Assembly: GCA_009926135.1 (NCBI GenBank)
Contig: RFPL01000002.1
Location: forward strand, 1 to 64,000
DNA: 64,000 nt
From: Sphingomonadaceae bacterium
Lineage (GTDB): Bacteria; Pseudomonadota; Alphaproteobacteria; Sphingomonadales; Sphingomonadaceae
Direction of reading: 5' to 3'
In this document: positions 52,734 through 61,461 of the stretch, piece by piece
Layout of the letters: every line of letters begins with the position of its first letter
How positions within the stretch are numbered: the stretch's first letter is position 1
Notes under the pieces: model-generated
Told to the model about the DNA's origin: nothing
The model's database searches: none
What the model saw: only the letters and a program-made list of their open reading frames with translations
Translations under genes and position numbers: made by a program

Positions 52734-54254
52734 ATGAGCAACATCTACGACGAACTGCGCTCGGCGCTCCATTCGATCTGGCATCGCCGGTGGCTGGCGC
52801 TTGCCGTCGCCTGGGCGGTTTGCCTGCTCGGCTGGCTGGTCGTGGCGATGGTTCCCAATACCTATCAGTCAAACGCGCGGCTCTACGTGCAGTTGGATGA
52901 TGCCCTGTCCGAAGTGACCGGCGTGGGCATGGGCAACCGCAAACGCGACATCGACCGGGTGCAGCAGACACTGACCAGCGCGGTGAACCTCGAAAAGGTA
53001 ATCCGTTCCACCGCTGTGGGTGAAGACATCACCTCGCCCAAGCAGATGGAAGCGGCCGTCCTGGGGCTGGCGAAGAAGATCAAGGTCGAGAACGTCAAGG
53101 ACAACCTGTTCGAGATCAAGGCGGACTTCGGGGATGGCGCGCGTTCGGATGCGGAGAATGCCAAGATCGCGCAGGACATCGTCCAGAAGCTGATCGACAT
53201 CTTCCGTGAGGAGAACCTTGCCGGCAACCGCGGCGAGATGACCCAGTCGCTCGATTTCATGAATCAGCAGCTGGCCGACCGCCAGAAGGAACTGGAAGCG
53301 GCCGAGCAGAAGCGCCTCGCCTTCGAAGCAGCCAACCCGGATCTGATCCAGGGCGGCCCCTCCGCGCTGCAGCGGCTCGAATCGAGCCGGTCCGAACTGC
53401 GCGGGATCGACGCTGACCTGGCGGCAGCCCAGTCGGCGCTTGCTGCCATCAATGGCCAACTCGCTGGCACACCGCAGAGCCTGCCGGGTGTCGGCCCGCA
53501 AGGCGGCGCGCGCGGTGCACTGGCGGAGGCGCAGGCCATGCTTTCCGGTCTGCGCTCGCGCGGATTGACCGAGAACCATCCCGACGTGATTGCAGCGCGC
53601 AATCAGGCCAACGCGTTGAAGGGAGCGGCGGCTTCCGAAAGCGGCCCCGGCGGCATGCCTAACCCGGCCTATTCCTCGCTTCAGTCGATCAAGGCGGAGC
53701 GTCAGGCCAACGTCCAGTCATTGCTGGCGCGCCGCGCGGCGATCCAGTCCGACATCAATCGGATCACCGGCGCGCAGATCTCCAATCCGGAACTGGCTGC
53801 TGAACAGCAGCGGATCAATCGTGACTATGACGTACTCAAGCAGCAGTACGACAAGCTGCTGCAGGACCGCGAAGAGTTGCGCCTGCGCGGCCAGGTCGAG
53901 ACCGAGCACAACGCGGTGAAGTTCGAGGTGATTGATCCGCCGACCACCCCGCGCGCGCCTGCTGCGCCAAACCGTCCGCTGTTGCTCTTTGCCGTACTGG
54001 TGGTGGGCGTGGGCGCTGGTGTCGCCGCCGCCTTCGCGATCGGCCAGTTGCGCTCGACCTTTGCGACGACCGTCAAGCTTGAGCGGGTGACCGGCCTGCC
54101 GGTGCTGGGGGCGATCAGCCAGACGCTGACCGACTCGGCGCGTTCGCTGCGGAAACGCCGGATGAAGCAATTCTACATGGCCAGCGCTGCGCTGGGCGGG
54201 ATCTTCGTGCTGCTGCTGGTGGCCGAGATGATCCAGGTCAGCATGGTGGCGTGA
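52734..54254 (+). CDS. XrtA system polysaccharide chain-length determinant
   Basis: This 506-residue inner-membrane protein sets chain length of the exopolysaccharide. The Wzz-like architecture is clear: a cytoplasmic N-terminus, a membrane helix at about 20-42, a long periplasmic region with coiled coil around 160-270 (FMNQQLADRQKELEAAEQKR), and a second helix near 405-425. The proline-rich VIDPPTTPRAPAAPNRP motif precedes that helix. An unusual extra helix follows near 470-500 (FYMASAALGGIFVLLLVAE). The kinase gene follows 10 bases later, consistent with a split Wzz/kinase pair. Confidence 0.92.
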   Translation: MSNIYDELRSALHSIWHRRWLALAVAWAVCLLGWLVVAMVPNTYQSNARLYVQLDDALSEVTGVGMGNRKRDIDRVQQTLTSAVNLEKVIRSTAVGEDITSPKQMEAAVLGLAKKIKVENVKDNLFEIKADFGDGARSDAENAKIAQDIVQKLIDIFREENLAGNRGEMTQSLDFMNQQLADRQKELEAAEQKRLAFEAANPDLIQGGPSALQRLESSRSELRGIDADLAAAQSALAAINGQLAGTPQSLPGVGPQGGARGALAEAQAMLSGLRSRGLTENHPDVIAARNQANALKGAAASESGPGGMPNPAYSSLQSIKAERQANVQSLLARRAAIQSDINRITGAQISNPELAAEQQRINRDYDVLKQQYDKLLQDREELRLRGQVETEHNAVKFEVIDPPTTPRAPAAPNRPLLLFAVLVVGVGAGVAAAFAIGQLRSTFATTVKLERVTGLPVLGAISQTLTDSARSLRKRRMKQFYMASAALGGIFVLLLVAEMIQVSMVA

Positions 54255-54264
54255 GGGGCTTGAA

Positions 54265-55332
54265 ATGACCGAACAGACCAAGATCCCCGTTCCGCCGCAG
54301 GACGAGCCTTCGAGTGAGCAGGGCTCACTGATCGAGCGCGTGGTGCGCAATTATGATCTGGTGAAACTATCGCCCGCGCCGATCCCGGAGGAATTGATTC
54401 CGCCAGCTGCCAAGCGCCGCCGCTATCGCCGCGCGGACGAAGTGGCCGAGGTTGAGGAGGTCGTACCCGTAGCCGCCCCGACTCCTGCGCCGATGGCTGA
54501 GGCGCGTCCTGAAGTGGTCGAAGCCGAAGTGATTGCGCCCGCACAAAAAGCGCCTGCGGTTGAACTGGTCCCGGCGGTCAAGCCGGTCCAGTTCAAGGGC
54601 CCGGTATCTTCGGTCAACCGCCAGCATCTGCGCGACCAGGGTCTGATCGTGCCGGAAGGCTCCGTCACCGCGCTGCTGGAAGAATTCCGTATCGTGAAGC
54701 GGCAGCTCCTGCTCAATGCCGGGCACCTGCAGCAGCAGGGCATGGGCTTTGCCGCCCAGCGCGTGCTGATCTGCTCGCCGCATCCGGGTGAGGGCAAGAC
54801 CTACACTGCGGTCAACCTGGCTCTGGCGATCGCGGCCGAAAAGGAAACCGAGGTTCTGCTGGTCGACGCCGACTTTGCCAAGCCTTCGGTCTTGTCCTCA
54901 CTTGGTCTGCCGGGCGGGAAGGGGCTGATGGATGCCCTCGCCGATCCGTCAATCGACGTGGCTGATTGCGTCCAGGGCACCGACATTTCGGGTCTGTGGG
55001 TTCTGCCCGCCGGCAACGCCACGACGTCAGACACCGAATACCTCTCCAGCTCGCGCACGCGCCAGGTGCTCGACCGGTTGGTTGAGGGTGCTCCGCATCG
55101 TTTCGTGATCTTCGATTCCCCGCCGGCACTGGCCGCGTCACCCGCTGCGGAACTGGCCAAGTATGTCGGCCAAGCTGTCGTGGTGGCCCGCGCCGACCGC
55201 ACTGCACAGGGCTCGCTTGAAGACGCGATCCGGCTGCTCTCGGGCTGCCCGAATATCCAGCTCCTGCTCAATGCCGTCCATTTCAGCCCAAGCGGCCGCC
55301 GCTTCGGATCCTACTATGGTTACGGGGGGTAA
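54265..55332 (+). CDS. XrtA-associated tyrosine autokinase (BY-kinase)
   Basis: This 355-residue cytosolic kinase couples phosphorylation cycles to polysaccharide export. Walker A is PGEGKT at 174-179, Walker A' is VLLVDADFAKPS, and Walker B is VIFDSPPAL. A short tyrosine cluster, YYGYGG, ends the protein (Tyr350, 351, 353) and is the probable autophosphorylation site. The first 140 residues are a low-complexity, Pro/Glu/Val-rich linker. Unlike Wzc it has no membrane part, because the chain-length protein is encoded separately just upstream. Confidence 0.92.
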   Translation: MTEQTKIPVPPQDEPSSEQGSLIERVVRNYDLVKLSPAPIPEELIPPAAKRRRYRRADEVAEVEEVVPVAAPTPAPMAEARPEVVEAEVIAPAQKAPAVELVPAVKPVQFKGPVSSVNRQHLRDQGLIVPEGSVTALLEEFRIVKRQLLLNAGHLQQQGMGFAAQRVLICSPHPGEGKTYTAVNLALAIAAEKETEVLLVDADFAKPSVLSSLGLPGGKGLMDALADPSIDVADCVQGTDISGLWVLPAGNATTSDTEYLSSSRTRQVLDRLVEGAPHRFVIFDSPPALAASPAAELAKYVGQAVVVARADRTAQGSLEDAIRLLSGCPNIQLLLNAVHFSPSGRRFGSYYGYGG

Positions 55333-55334
55333 CC

Positions 55335-57083
55335 ATGACCTCTGACTTTACACGCCTGTTCGCTCTGCTGTGCGCAGGTACCGCGCTGAGCTTGCCGCTT
55401 GCGGCTCACGCGCAATCAATCGCCTATGGCGACGTTTCCAGTTCCCCCGGCAAGGGGGCAGGCGAGCGCGGGAGCGATAGCAGCGCAGGCGCCGAAGATG
55501 AGGGCGATGTTCGCCCTGCGCGCGGCGCAAGCGGCAAGAAGATCAAAGTTACGCCCTATATCGAGGCGCAGCAGGTGGTCTTCGCCGAACTCAAGCCGGG
55601 CGATGAGGTGCTGACCTATTCGGTGCTTGCCGCCGGCGTTGATGCGGCGATTGCCGGGCGCAACAATCAGGCCTCGGTCTCGCTGCGCTATGAGCGCCGC
55701 ATTGGCTGGGGTGATGCGACCGATAGCGATGCAATCAGCGGCGTAGCGCGGGCTTCGCTCTCGGTCGTTCCGCAAACGCTGAAGATCGAAGCGGGGGCAT
55801 TGGCCGCCCGGACCAGCGTGGAGAACAACGGCGCTGCCGTGACCAGCGGACTGGAGTTCGGGGACAGCGTTACCCAGATCTACTCGATCTATGCCGGGCC
55901 GCAGCTCGCAACCAATGTTGGCGATGTTGCGCTGAGCGGTTCCTATCGCCTCGGCTATACGCGGGTCGAATCCCCGGACGCGATCCAGCTCGCACCGGGG
56001 CAGGCCCCGATCGACGTGTTCGACGATTCGGTAACGCACAACGCCGCGGTGCGTGCCGGGGTGAAGCCGGGCGCTGTACTGCCGGCCGGGCTGGGTGTCG
56101 GCGCGGGATACAATCGCGAAGATGTGTCCAATCTCGATCAACAGATCGAAGACCGCTGGGTGCGCGGCGATGTTACCGTGCCGGTAACGCCGGATCTGCA
56201 TCTGGTTGGCGGCGTCGGTTATGAAAAGGTCCAGGTTTCCAGCCGCGATGCCATCCGCGATCCGGTGACCGGCAATCCGGTGCTGGGTAATGACGGACGT
56301 TTTGTCACTGACAAGAGCGTGCCGCGCACCATCGCTTACAACGCCGACGGCCTGATCTGGGATGCCGGGGTGATGTGGCGACCCAGCCGCCGGACCGCGC
56401 TCGAGGCCCATGTCGGCAAGCGCTATGGTTCGACGAGCTATTACGGCAGCTTTGCCTATGCGCCAAACGCGCGCACCAGCTTCAACATCTCGGTTTACGA
56501 CTCGATCAATGGCTTCGGCGGGCAGCTCAACAACGCGCTTGCTGCCTTGCCGACCGAATTTGAGGCGGTGCGCAATCCCTTCAACGGTTCGCTTTCCGGC
56601 TGTGTTGCCGCCAGCGGGTCGGTTGCTTCGGGTCAGAGCCCCTGCCTGTCGACCGCACTCGGTTCGGTCCGCAGTTCGGTGTTCCGCTCGCGCGGGGTGA
56701 TGGCCAGCTACACCGTTACCGGCAGCCGGTTCCAGACCGGGTTTGGCGCTGGCTATGATCGGCGCAAGTTTATTGCCGCGCCCGGCACGGTCCTGGCGGC
56801 GGCTAACGGGGTGATCGACGAGAATTTCTGGGTGGCCGCCTACCTCAACGGGCGGATCGACCGGAATTCGAGCTTCTCGACGAGCGTTTACGGGAATTTG
56901 TACGAAAGCGGAGATGCCTTCTCTGGCGATATCACCGCGATCGGCGCAACTGCCGCCTATTATCGCCAGCTGACCAGCAAGCTGACTGCCACCGCGGCGA
57001 TCGGTATCGACGGGGTCAAGCGGGAGAACCTGGTCGATATCTGGTCCGGCCAGGCGATGGTCGGCGTGCGGTATTCGTTCTGA
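55335..57083 (+). CDS. PEP-CTERM system-associated outer-membrane beta-barrel protein
   Basis: This 582-residue protein has a signal peptide ending at AAHAQS and a low-complexity Gly/Ser/Glu region at 30-70. A long stretch of alternating polar and aromatic strands follows (YDSINGFGGQL, YRQLTSKLTATAAIGIDGV), ending in the C-terminal phenylalanine typical of outer-membrane barrels (VGVRYSF). It matches the PEP-CTERM-associated outer-membrane family placed after the tyrosine kinase in XrtA loci. Its function is unknown; a role as porin or secretin-like exit is plausible. It is two bases from the kinase stop. Confidence 0.87.
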   Translation: MTSDFTRLFALLCAGTALSLPLAAHAQSIAYGDVSSSPGKGAGERGSDSSAGAEDEGDVRPARGASGKKIKVTPYIEAQQVVFAELKPGDEVLTYSVLAAGVDAAIAGRNNQASVSLRYERRIGWGDATDSDAISGVARASLSVVPQTLKIEAGALAARTSVENNGAAVTSGLEFGDSVTQIYSIYAGPQLATNVGDVALSGSYRLGYTRVESPDAIQLAPGQAPIDVFDDSVTHNAAVRAGVKPGAVLPAGLGVGAGYNREDVSNLDQQIEDRWVRGDVTVPVTPDLHLVGGVGYEKVQVSSRDAIRDPVTGNPVLGNDGRFVTDKSVPRTIAYNADGLIWDAGVMWRPSRRTALEAHVGKRYGSTSYYGSFAYAPNARTSFNISVYDSINGFGGQLNNALAALPTEFEAVRNPFNGSLSGCVAASGSVASGQSPCLSTALGSVRSSVFRSRGVMASYTVTGSRFQTGFGAGYDRRKFIAAPGTVLAAANGVIDENFWVAAYLNGRIDRNSSFSTSVYGNLYESGDAFSGDITAIGATAAYYRQLTSKLTATAAIGIDGVKRENLVDIWSGQAMVGVRYSF

Positions 57084-57102
57084 GCCTGATGGAGTGATGG
57101 AT

Positions 57103-58263
57103 ATGTTCAACGACTATTACGGGCTCAGCGGGCGGCCGTTCCAGCTTACCCCTGATCCGACCTTCTATTTCGAGAGTCTGACGCATCGCAAGGCGCTATC
57201 CTACCTTTCCTATGGTCTTGCGCAGGGCGAAGGCTTCGTGGTCATCACGGGTGAGGTCGGTGCGGGTAAGTCGACCCTGGTGGCGCACCTGATGGCAACG
57301 ATCGACCCGGCGCGGCTGACCGCCGCCCAGATCGTGACGAGCAAGCTTGATGGCGAGGAACTGGTCCATGTCGTCGCGCAGGCGTTCGGCCTGATCGTTG
57401 ACGGGCATGACAAGGCCTCGGCGCTGGGCGCAATCGAAGCTTTCCTGCATGACGAGGCCCGCGCGGGCCGCCGCTGCCTGCTGGTGGTGGACGAAAGCCA
57501 GAACCTTGAGCTTGAGGCGCTGGAAGAGCTGCGCATGCTTTCTAACTTCCAGCTTGGCGCGCACCCGCTGCTGCAGACCCTGCTGCTTGGTCAGCCGGAA
57601 TTCCGCGACATGATCCAGGATCACCCGCAGCTTGAACAGCTGCGCCAGCGCGTGATCGCCGCCCATCACCTTGAGGCGATGGAGCTTGGCGAAGTCCAGG
57701 CCTATATCGAGCACCGCCTGAAGTGCGTCGGCTGGGTGGGCAACCCGCAATTCGATCAAGGCGTCTATACTGAGCTTTACGAAGCTTCGGGCGGCGTTCC
57801 CCGCCGGATCAACCAGATCTGCAACCGCCTGATGATGCTGGGTGCAGTCGACCAGCGCAGCCGGATTGACCGGGCGATGTTGAGCCAGGTGCTGGACGAG
57901 CTTGAGCTTGACGGTACGATGCAGCTCAAGAAGCTTGAGTCCAGCATTGCGGCTGAGGCCGGCCCTCAACCTTCGCCAGTGGCGGTGCCAATCGATGGCG
58001 TTGCCCTGGCGCAGCTCCAGGAAATGCTGGCCGATCGTGATGCCCAAATCGCCGAACTGCAGCAGGCCGTGATCGAACTCGCCAACGAGCGCGAGGCCGA
58101 TCTGGCTCGCCCGGCCCCTGCGACTGAAGGGCTCGCGGCGCTGGAGGCCAGGTTCGCCGGGCTCGAGGCCAAGATGCTGGAGCAGGAGCGGACCATCCGA
58201 CACACTATGACCATGCTGATTGAGTGGATCGAGGCCGAAGACGCCAACCGCGCGGCCGCCTGA
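57103..58263 (+). CDS. XrtA-associated ExeA-like AAA ATPase
   Basis: This 386-residue ATPase resembles ExeA of general secretion and matches the ATPase seen in XrtA loci. Features are YYGLSGRPFQLTPDPTFYFES at the N-terminus, Walker A ITGEVGAGKSTL near 50, VVDESQNLELEALEELRML as Walker B, and SGGVPRRINQICNRL as the arginine-containing sensor. The C-terminal 90 residues form a coiled coil (LQEMLADRDAQIAELQQAV). The ATG at 57103 has GGAG eight bases upstream; ATG 57097 and GTG 57094 are alternatives. Confidence 0.91.
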   Translation: MFNDYYGLSGRPFQLTPDPTFYFESLTHRKALSYLSYGLAQGEGFVVITGEVGAGKSTLVAHLMATIDPARLTAAQIVTSKLDGEELVHVVAQAFGLIVDGHDKASALGAIEAFLHDEARAGRRCLLVVDESQNLELEALEELRMLSNFQLGAHPLLQTLLLGQPEFRDMIQDHPQLEQLRQRVIAAHHLEAMELGEVQAYIEHRLKCVGWVGNPQFDQGVYTELYEASGGVPRRINQICNRLMMLGAVDQRSRIDRAMLSQVLDELELDGTMQLKKLESSIAAEAGPQPSPVAVPIDGVALAQLQEMLADRDAQIAELQQAVIELANEREADLARPAPATEGLAALEARFAGLEAKMLEQERTIRHTMTMLIEWIEAEDANRAAA

Positions 58264-58277
58264 AGCAGGACCGAGGC

Positions 58278-59156
58278 GTGAGCGAACTTCATCCCCGTTT
58301 GGTCAACGGCCTGTCGGTCGATGTCGAGGACTGGTTCCAGGTTGGCGCGTTCGAGAACGTGATCGACAGGGGTAGCTGGGATTCGCTGTCTGACCGCGTT
58401 GAGCGCAATGTTGAGCGAATCCTTGAGTTGTTCGCCGCGTGTGAAGTGCAGGGGACGTTCTTCACACTTGGCTGGGTGGCCGAACGGCACGGTTCACTGA
58501 TGCGCCGGATCGTCGATGCGGGTCATGAACTGGCCAGCCACGGCTGGGATCATGCGCGCGTGTTCACGCTGGGCCGAACCGAGTTTGCTCGCGATGTCGA
58601 ACGGGCGCGCAAGGTGCTGGAAGATGCCTCGGGTGTGGCCATCACCGGGTACCGTGCGCCAAGCTTCTCGATCGACCAGCGCACGCCCTGGGCCTACGCC
58701 GTGCTGGCGGAGCAGGGTTATGCCTATAGCTCAAGCGTCGCGCCAATTACGCACGATCATTACGGTTGGCGCGATGCGCCGCGTTTTGCGTTCCGGCCAC
58801 TGGCCTGGTCATCGCTGATCGAAATTCCGGTCACCACTGCGCAATTTGCCGGGAAGCGGCTGGCAGCCGGAGGTGGCGGCTTCTTTCGCGTGCTGCCCTA
58901 TGCCTTCTCGCGCTGGGCGATCCGCCAGGTCAATGGCCAGGACCAGCGCCCCGCCGTCTTCTATTTCCACCCGTGGGAGATCGATCCTGCGCAACCGCGT
59001 GTCGCCGGGGCCCCGCTGCGCTCGCGCCTGCGGCACTATACCAACCTGGACGTCATGGCGGATAAGCTGGAGCAGTTGATCCGCGAGTTCAGCTGGGGGC
59101 GCATGGACCTGCTGGCCAACCGCGAGGCCCAACAGGCCGCAGAGCTCGCCGCATGA
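58278..59156 (+). CDS. XrtA system polysaccharide deacetylase
   Basis: This 292-residue protein is a NodB-type carbohydrate esterase. The metal and catalytic motifs are SVDVEDWF near 15-22, FTLGWVAERH, and ASHGWDHARV with the paired histidines. RAPSFSID and FHPWEIDPAQPR follow. It would remove acetyl groups from the nascent polysaccharide. There is no signal peptide, so it may act at the cytoplasmic face or be exported without one. The GTG at 58278 has GAGG just upstream. It overlaps the next gene as ATGA. Confidence 0.92.
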   Translation: MSELHPRLVNGLSVDVEDWFQVGAFENVIDRGSWDSLSDRVERNVERILELFAACEVQGTFFTLGWVAERHGSLMRRIVDAGHELASHGWDHARVFTLGRTEFARDVERARKVLEDASGVAITGYRAPSFSIDQRTPWAYAVLAEQGYAYSSSVAPITHDHYGWRDAPRFAFRPLAWSSLIEIPVTTAQFAGKRLAAGGGGFFRVLPYAFSRWAIRQVNGQDQRPAVFYFHPWEIDPAQPRVAGAPLRSRLRHYTNLDVMADKLEQLIREFSWGRMDLLANREAQQAAELAA

Positions 59157-60226
59157 ACGCTCCGTTCCGCTACCCCACCGTGCCGGCATTGCTTGACCTG
59201 GCCGATCCACACGAGGCGGCGCGGATCGAGCTGTTCGTGGCTGGGCATGGAGAAGCAACGCCGTTCCACCGACCAGCCTGGCTGACCGCTGTCGCGCGGG
59301 GATCGGGCAACAAGGCGCTGATGCTCACGCTTGAGCATGGCCCGGATATCCTCGCACTCCTGCCGCTGCTCGAGGTTCATTCACCTCTGTTCGGGCGGGT
59401 GCTGGTATCAAGCGGTTTTGGTGTTGGCGGCGGCGTTCTGACAACAGGGCGAGGGCAGGCCGAGACCCTGTTCGCCTTTGCCGAGGACCAGGCGCTGCGG
59501 CGTTCTTGCCCGACCATCGAAGTGCGCGGCGGGCTTATGCCCAGCGGCCGCCCGGGTTGGAAAGTTCGCCGCGATTCTCATTGCGGCTATGTTGCGGACC
59601 TTGCCGCCAGCGACGAAGCGCAGCTGACCTGGGTGCCGCGCAAGCAGCGCGCTGAAGTGCGCAAGGGCCTTGCTGCCGATCTGACGGTCACGACCGGGAC
59701 CACGTCTGCTGATCGCGAGGCACATTATGCCGTTTACTCTGAAAGCGTTCGCAACTTGGGGACGCCCGTCTTCCCCCGGCGGCTCTTTGCGGAAGTGCTC
59801 AATGCCTTTGGTCAGGACGCCGATATCCTGACGATCTGGCACCAGGGGAAGCCGGTCAGCAGCGTCTTGTCGCTTTATCATAGGGGCACGGTGATGCCCT
59901 ATTGGGGCGGCGGCACTCACGCCGCGCGCAAGCTGCGCGCCAACGACCGGATGTATTTCGAGCTGATGCTTCACGCTCGTCGGCGCGGCTGTACGCGGTT
60001 CGATTTCGGACGGTCCAAGGTCAATTCCGGCGCGGGCGAGTTCAAGAAAAACTGGGGCTTCGAGGCCGAGCCACTGGGCTATGCCAGCTGGACCGCCCGT
60101 GGCGCGGAAGCGCGTGACGCCGATCCGACCAGCAGCCGCCACACAGCACGGATCGCCATGTGGAAGAAGCTCCCGCTGCCGGTCGCCAACCTGATTGGTC
60201 CGTGGATCGCCCGGGGGCTGGCATGA
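59153..60226 (+). CDS. XrtA-associated FemAB-like acyl/aminoacyltransferase
   Basis: This 357-residue protein has two GNAT-like halves and matches the FemAB-type family tied to PEP-CTERM systems. It shows FHRPAWLTAVARGSG, LPLLEVHSPLFGRVLVSSG, WVPRKQRAEVRKGL, and a second half with YWGGGTHAARKLRANDRMYF and FDFGRSKVNSGAGEFKKNWG. A basic WVPRKQRAEVRK patch suggests a phosphorylated or tRNA-like donor. It shares the second-half pattern with the 48080-49123 protein. Its start overlaps the deacetylase and its stop overlaps the glycosyltransferase. Confidence 0.9.
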   Translation: MNAPFRYPTVPALLDLADPHEAARIELFVAGHGEATPFHRPAWLTAVARGSGNKALMLTLEHGPDILALLPLLEVHSPLFGRVLVSSGFGVGGGVLTTGRGQAETLFAFAEDQALRRSCPTIEVRGGLMPSGRPGWKVRRDSHCGYVADLAASDEAQLTWVPRKQRAEVRKGLAADLTVTTGTTSADREAHYAVYSESVRNLGTPVFPRRLFAEVLNAFGQDADILTIWHQGKPVSSVLSLYHRGTVMPYWGGGTHAARKLRANDRMYFELMLHARRRGCTRFDFGRSKVNSGAGEFKKNWGFEAEPLGYASWTARGAEARDADPTSSRHTARIAMWKKLPLPVANLIGPWIARGLA

Positions 60227-61461
60227 GCAACGAGATCCTGTTCATTTCGCACCGGATGCCGTTCCCGCCCGACCGCGGCGACAAGATCCGCTCGCATCAC
60301 GTGCTGAAGCGGCTGGCGGCACTGGCACCGGTTCATGTCGCGACCTTTGCGGATGATGAGCGCGATCTGGCAGAAGAGGTCGAACTGGCTGCGATTGCCC
60401 GCAGCTACCGCCTGGTCCGACGGGTCAAGCCGCTGATCCTCGCAGGGCTCCAATCGCTTGCCCAGCGCGCTCCGGTCAGCCTGCCGGCCTTCGCCAATGC
60501 CGAGCTGGCGCTTTATGTGGAACAGATTCTGCGCGAACGTCCGATCGCGACAATCTATGCCTTCTCGGGCCAGATGGGACAGTACATTCCCGACTGGTTT
60601 ACCGGGCGCGTGGTGTTCGATTTCGTCGATGTCGATTCGGCCAAGTTCGAAGCCTATGCCGAGCGCGACACCGGGCTGCGCCGCTGGATCAATGCCCGGG
60701 AGGCCCGCTTGCTTCGCGCAGAGGAAGAGCGGCTGGCCCGGCGCGCGGAAGTTAGCGTGCTGGTTTCTGCGGAAGAGACAGCGCTGTTCCGGGCCCGCCT
60801 GTCTCCCGACGCAGCAGCGGCTTGCGACGTCAGGCCGCTGCGCAACGGGATCGACAGCAAGTTCTTTGATCCCGCGGCGATCCGCCCGGCATCGGGAATG
60901 CTGGAGTGCCAGGGTCCCCGGCTGATCTTCACCGGACAAATGGACTACGCGCCGAATATCGAGGCTGCATTGCGAACGATCGAGCGGCTGATGCCGCGCA
61001 TTCGCGCGCATCGCCCCGACGTCTCGTTCCATGTCGTGGGCCGCAATCCCCCGGACGAACTGACCCGGCACAATGGCCGCAATGGCGTCCATGTCTGGGG
61101 CGGGGTGGAAGACATTCGGCAATGGCTGGGCGCCGCTGACCTGGCGCTGGTGCCCTTGGAAATCGCCCGTGGCATCCAGAACAAGGTGCTGGAGGCCATG
61201 GCCATGGGACTGCCGGTGGTTCTGACCAGCGCGGCTGCGACGGGGATCGGCGGCACGGACGGCAAGCACTTCGCCATTGGGGATAGCGACGACGAACTGG
61301 TCGACCGCGTGGCGGCCTTCATTTCGCACCCCCGGCTTGGCATGACGATGGGCAAGGCCGCGCGGCGTCACGTGGTTGATAGCTTGAGTTGGCAGGCTAG
61401 CCTCGCCCCGCTGACCGAGATGCTCGGGATCGGCGAAGTGCCCAAGCGCGATGCTGCCTGA
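60223..61461 (+). CDS. XrtA system family 4-type glycosyltransferase
   Basis: This 412-residue glycosyltransferase has the PEP-CTERM/XrtA form. N-terminal FISHRMPFPPDRGDKIRSHH begins the GT-B fold and marks the nucleotide-sugar-binding family. The C-terminal half contains FTGQMDYAPNIEAA and the donor-binding EIARGIQNKVLEAMAMGLPVVLT, whose E-x(7)-E pattern is expected for GT4. It adds a sugar during exopolysaccharide synthesis. The ATG at 60223 overlaps the previous stop by four bases, and its end overlaps the exosortase start by 11 bases. Confidence 0.92.
   Translation: MSNEILFISHRMPFPPDRGDKIRSHHVLKRLAALAPVHVATFADDERDLAEEVELAAIARSYRLVRRVKPLILAGLQSLAQRAPVSLPAFANAELALYVEQILRERPIATIYAFSGQMGQYIPDWFTGRVVFDFVDVDSAKFEAYAERDTGLRRWINAREARLLRAEEERLARRAEVSVLVSAEETALFRARLSPDAAAACDVRPLRNGIDSKFFDPAAIRPASGMLECQGPRLIFTGQMDYAPNIEAALRTIERLMPRIRAHRPDVSFHVVGRNPPDELTRHNGRNGVHVWGGVEDIRQWLGAADLALVPLEIARGIQNKVLEAMAMGLPVVLTSAAATGIGGTDGKHFAIGDSDDELVDRVAAFISHPRLGMTMGKAARRHVVDSLSWQASLAPLTEMLGIGEVPKRDAA

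Noticed and set aside
55416..57110. Minus-strand frame of about 564 codons across the beta-barrel gene
   Set aside because: The plus-strand protein has a signal peptide and barrel C-terminus; the antisense one has neither.
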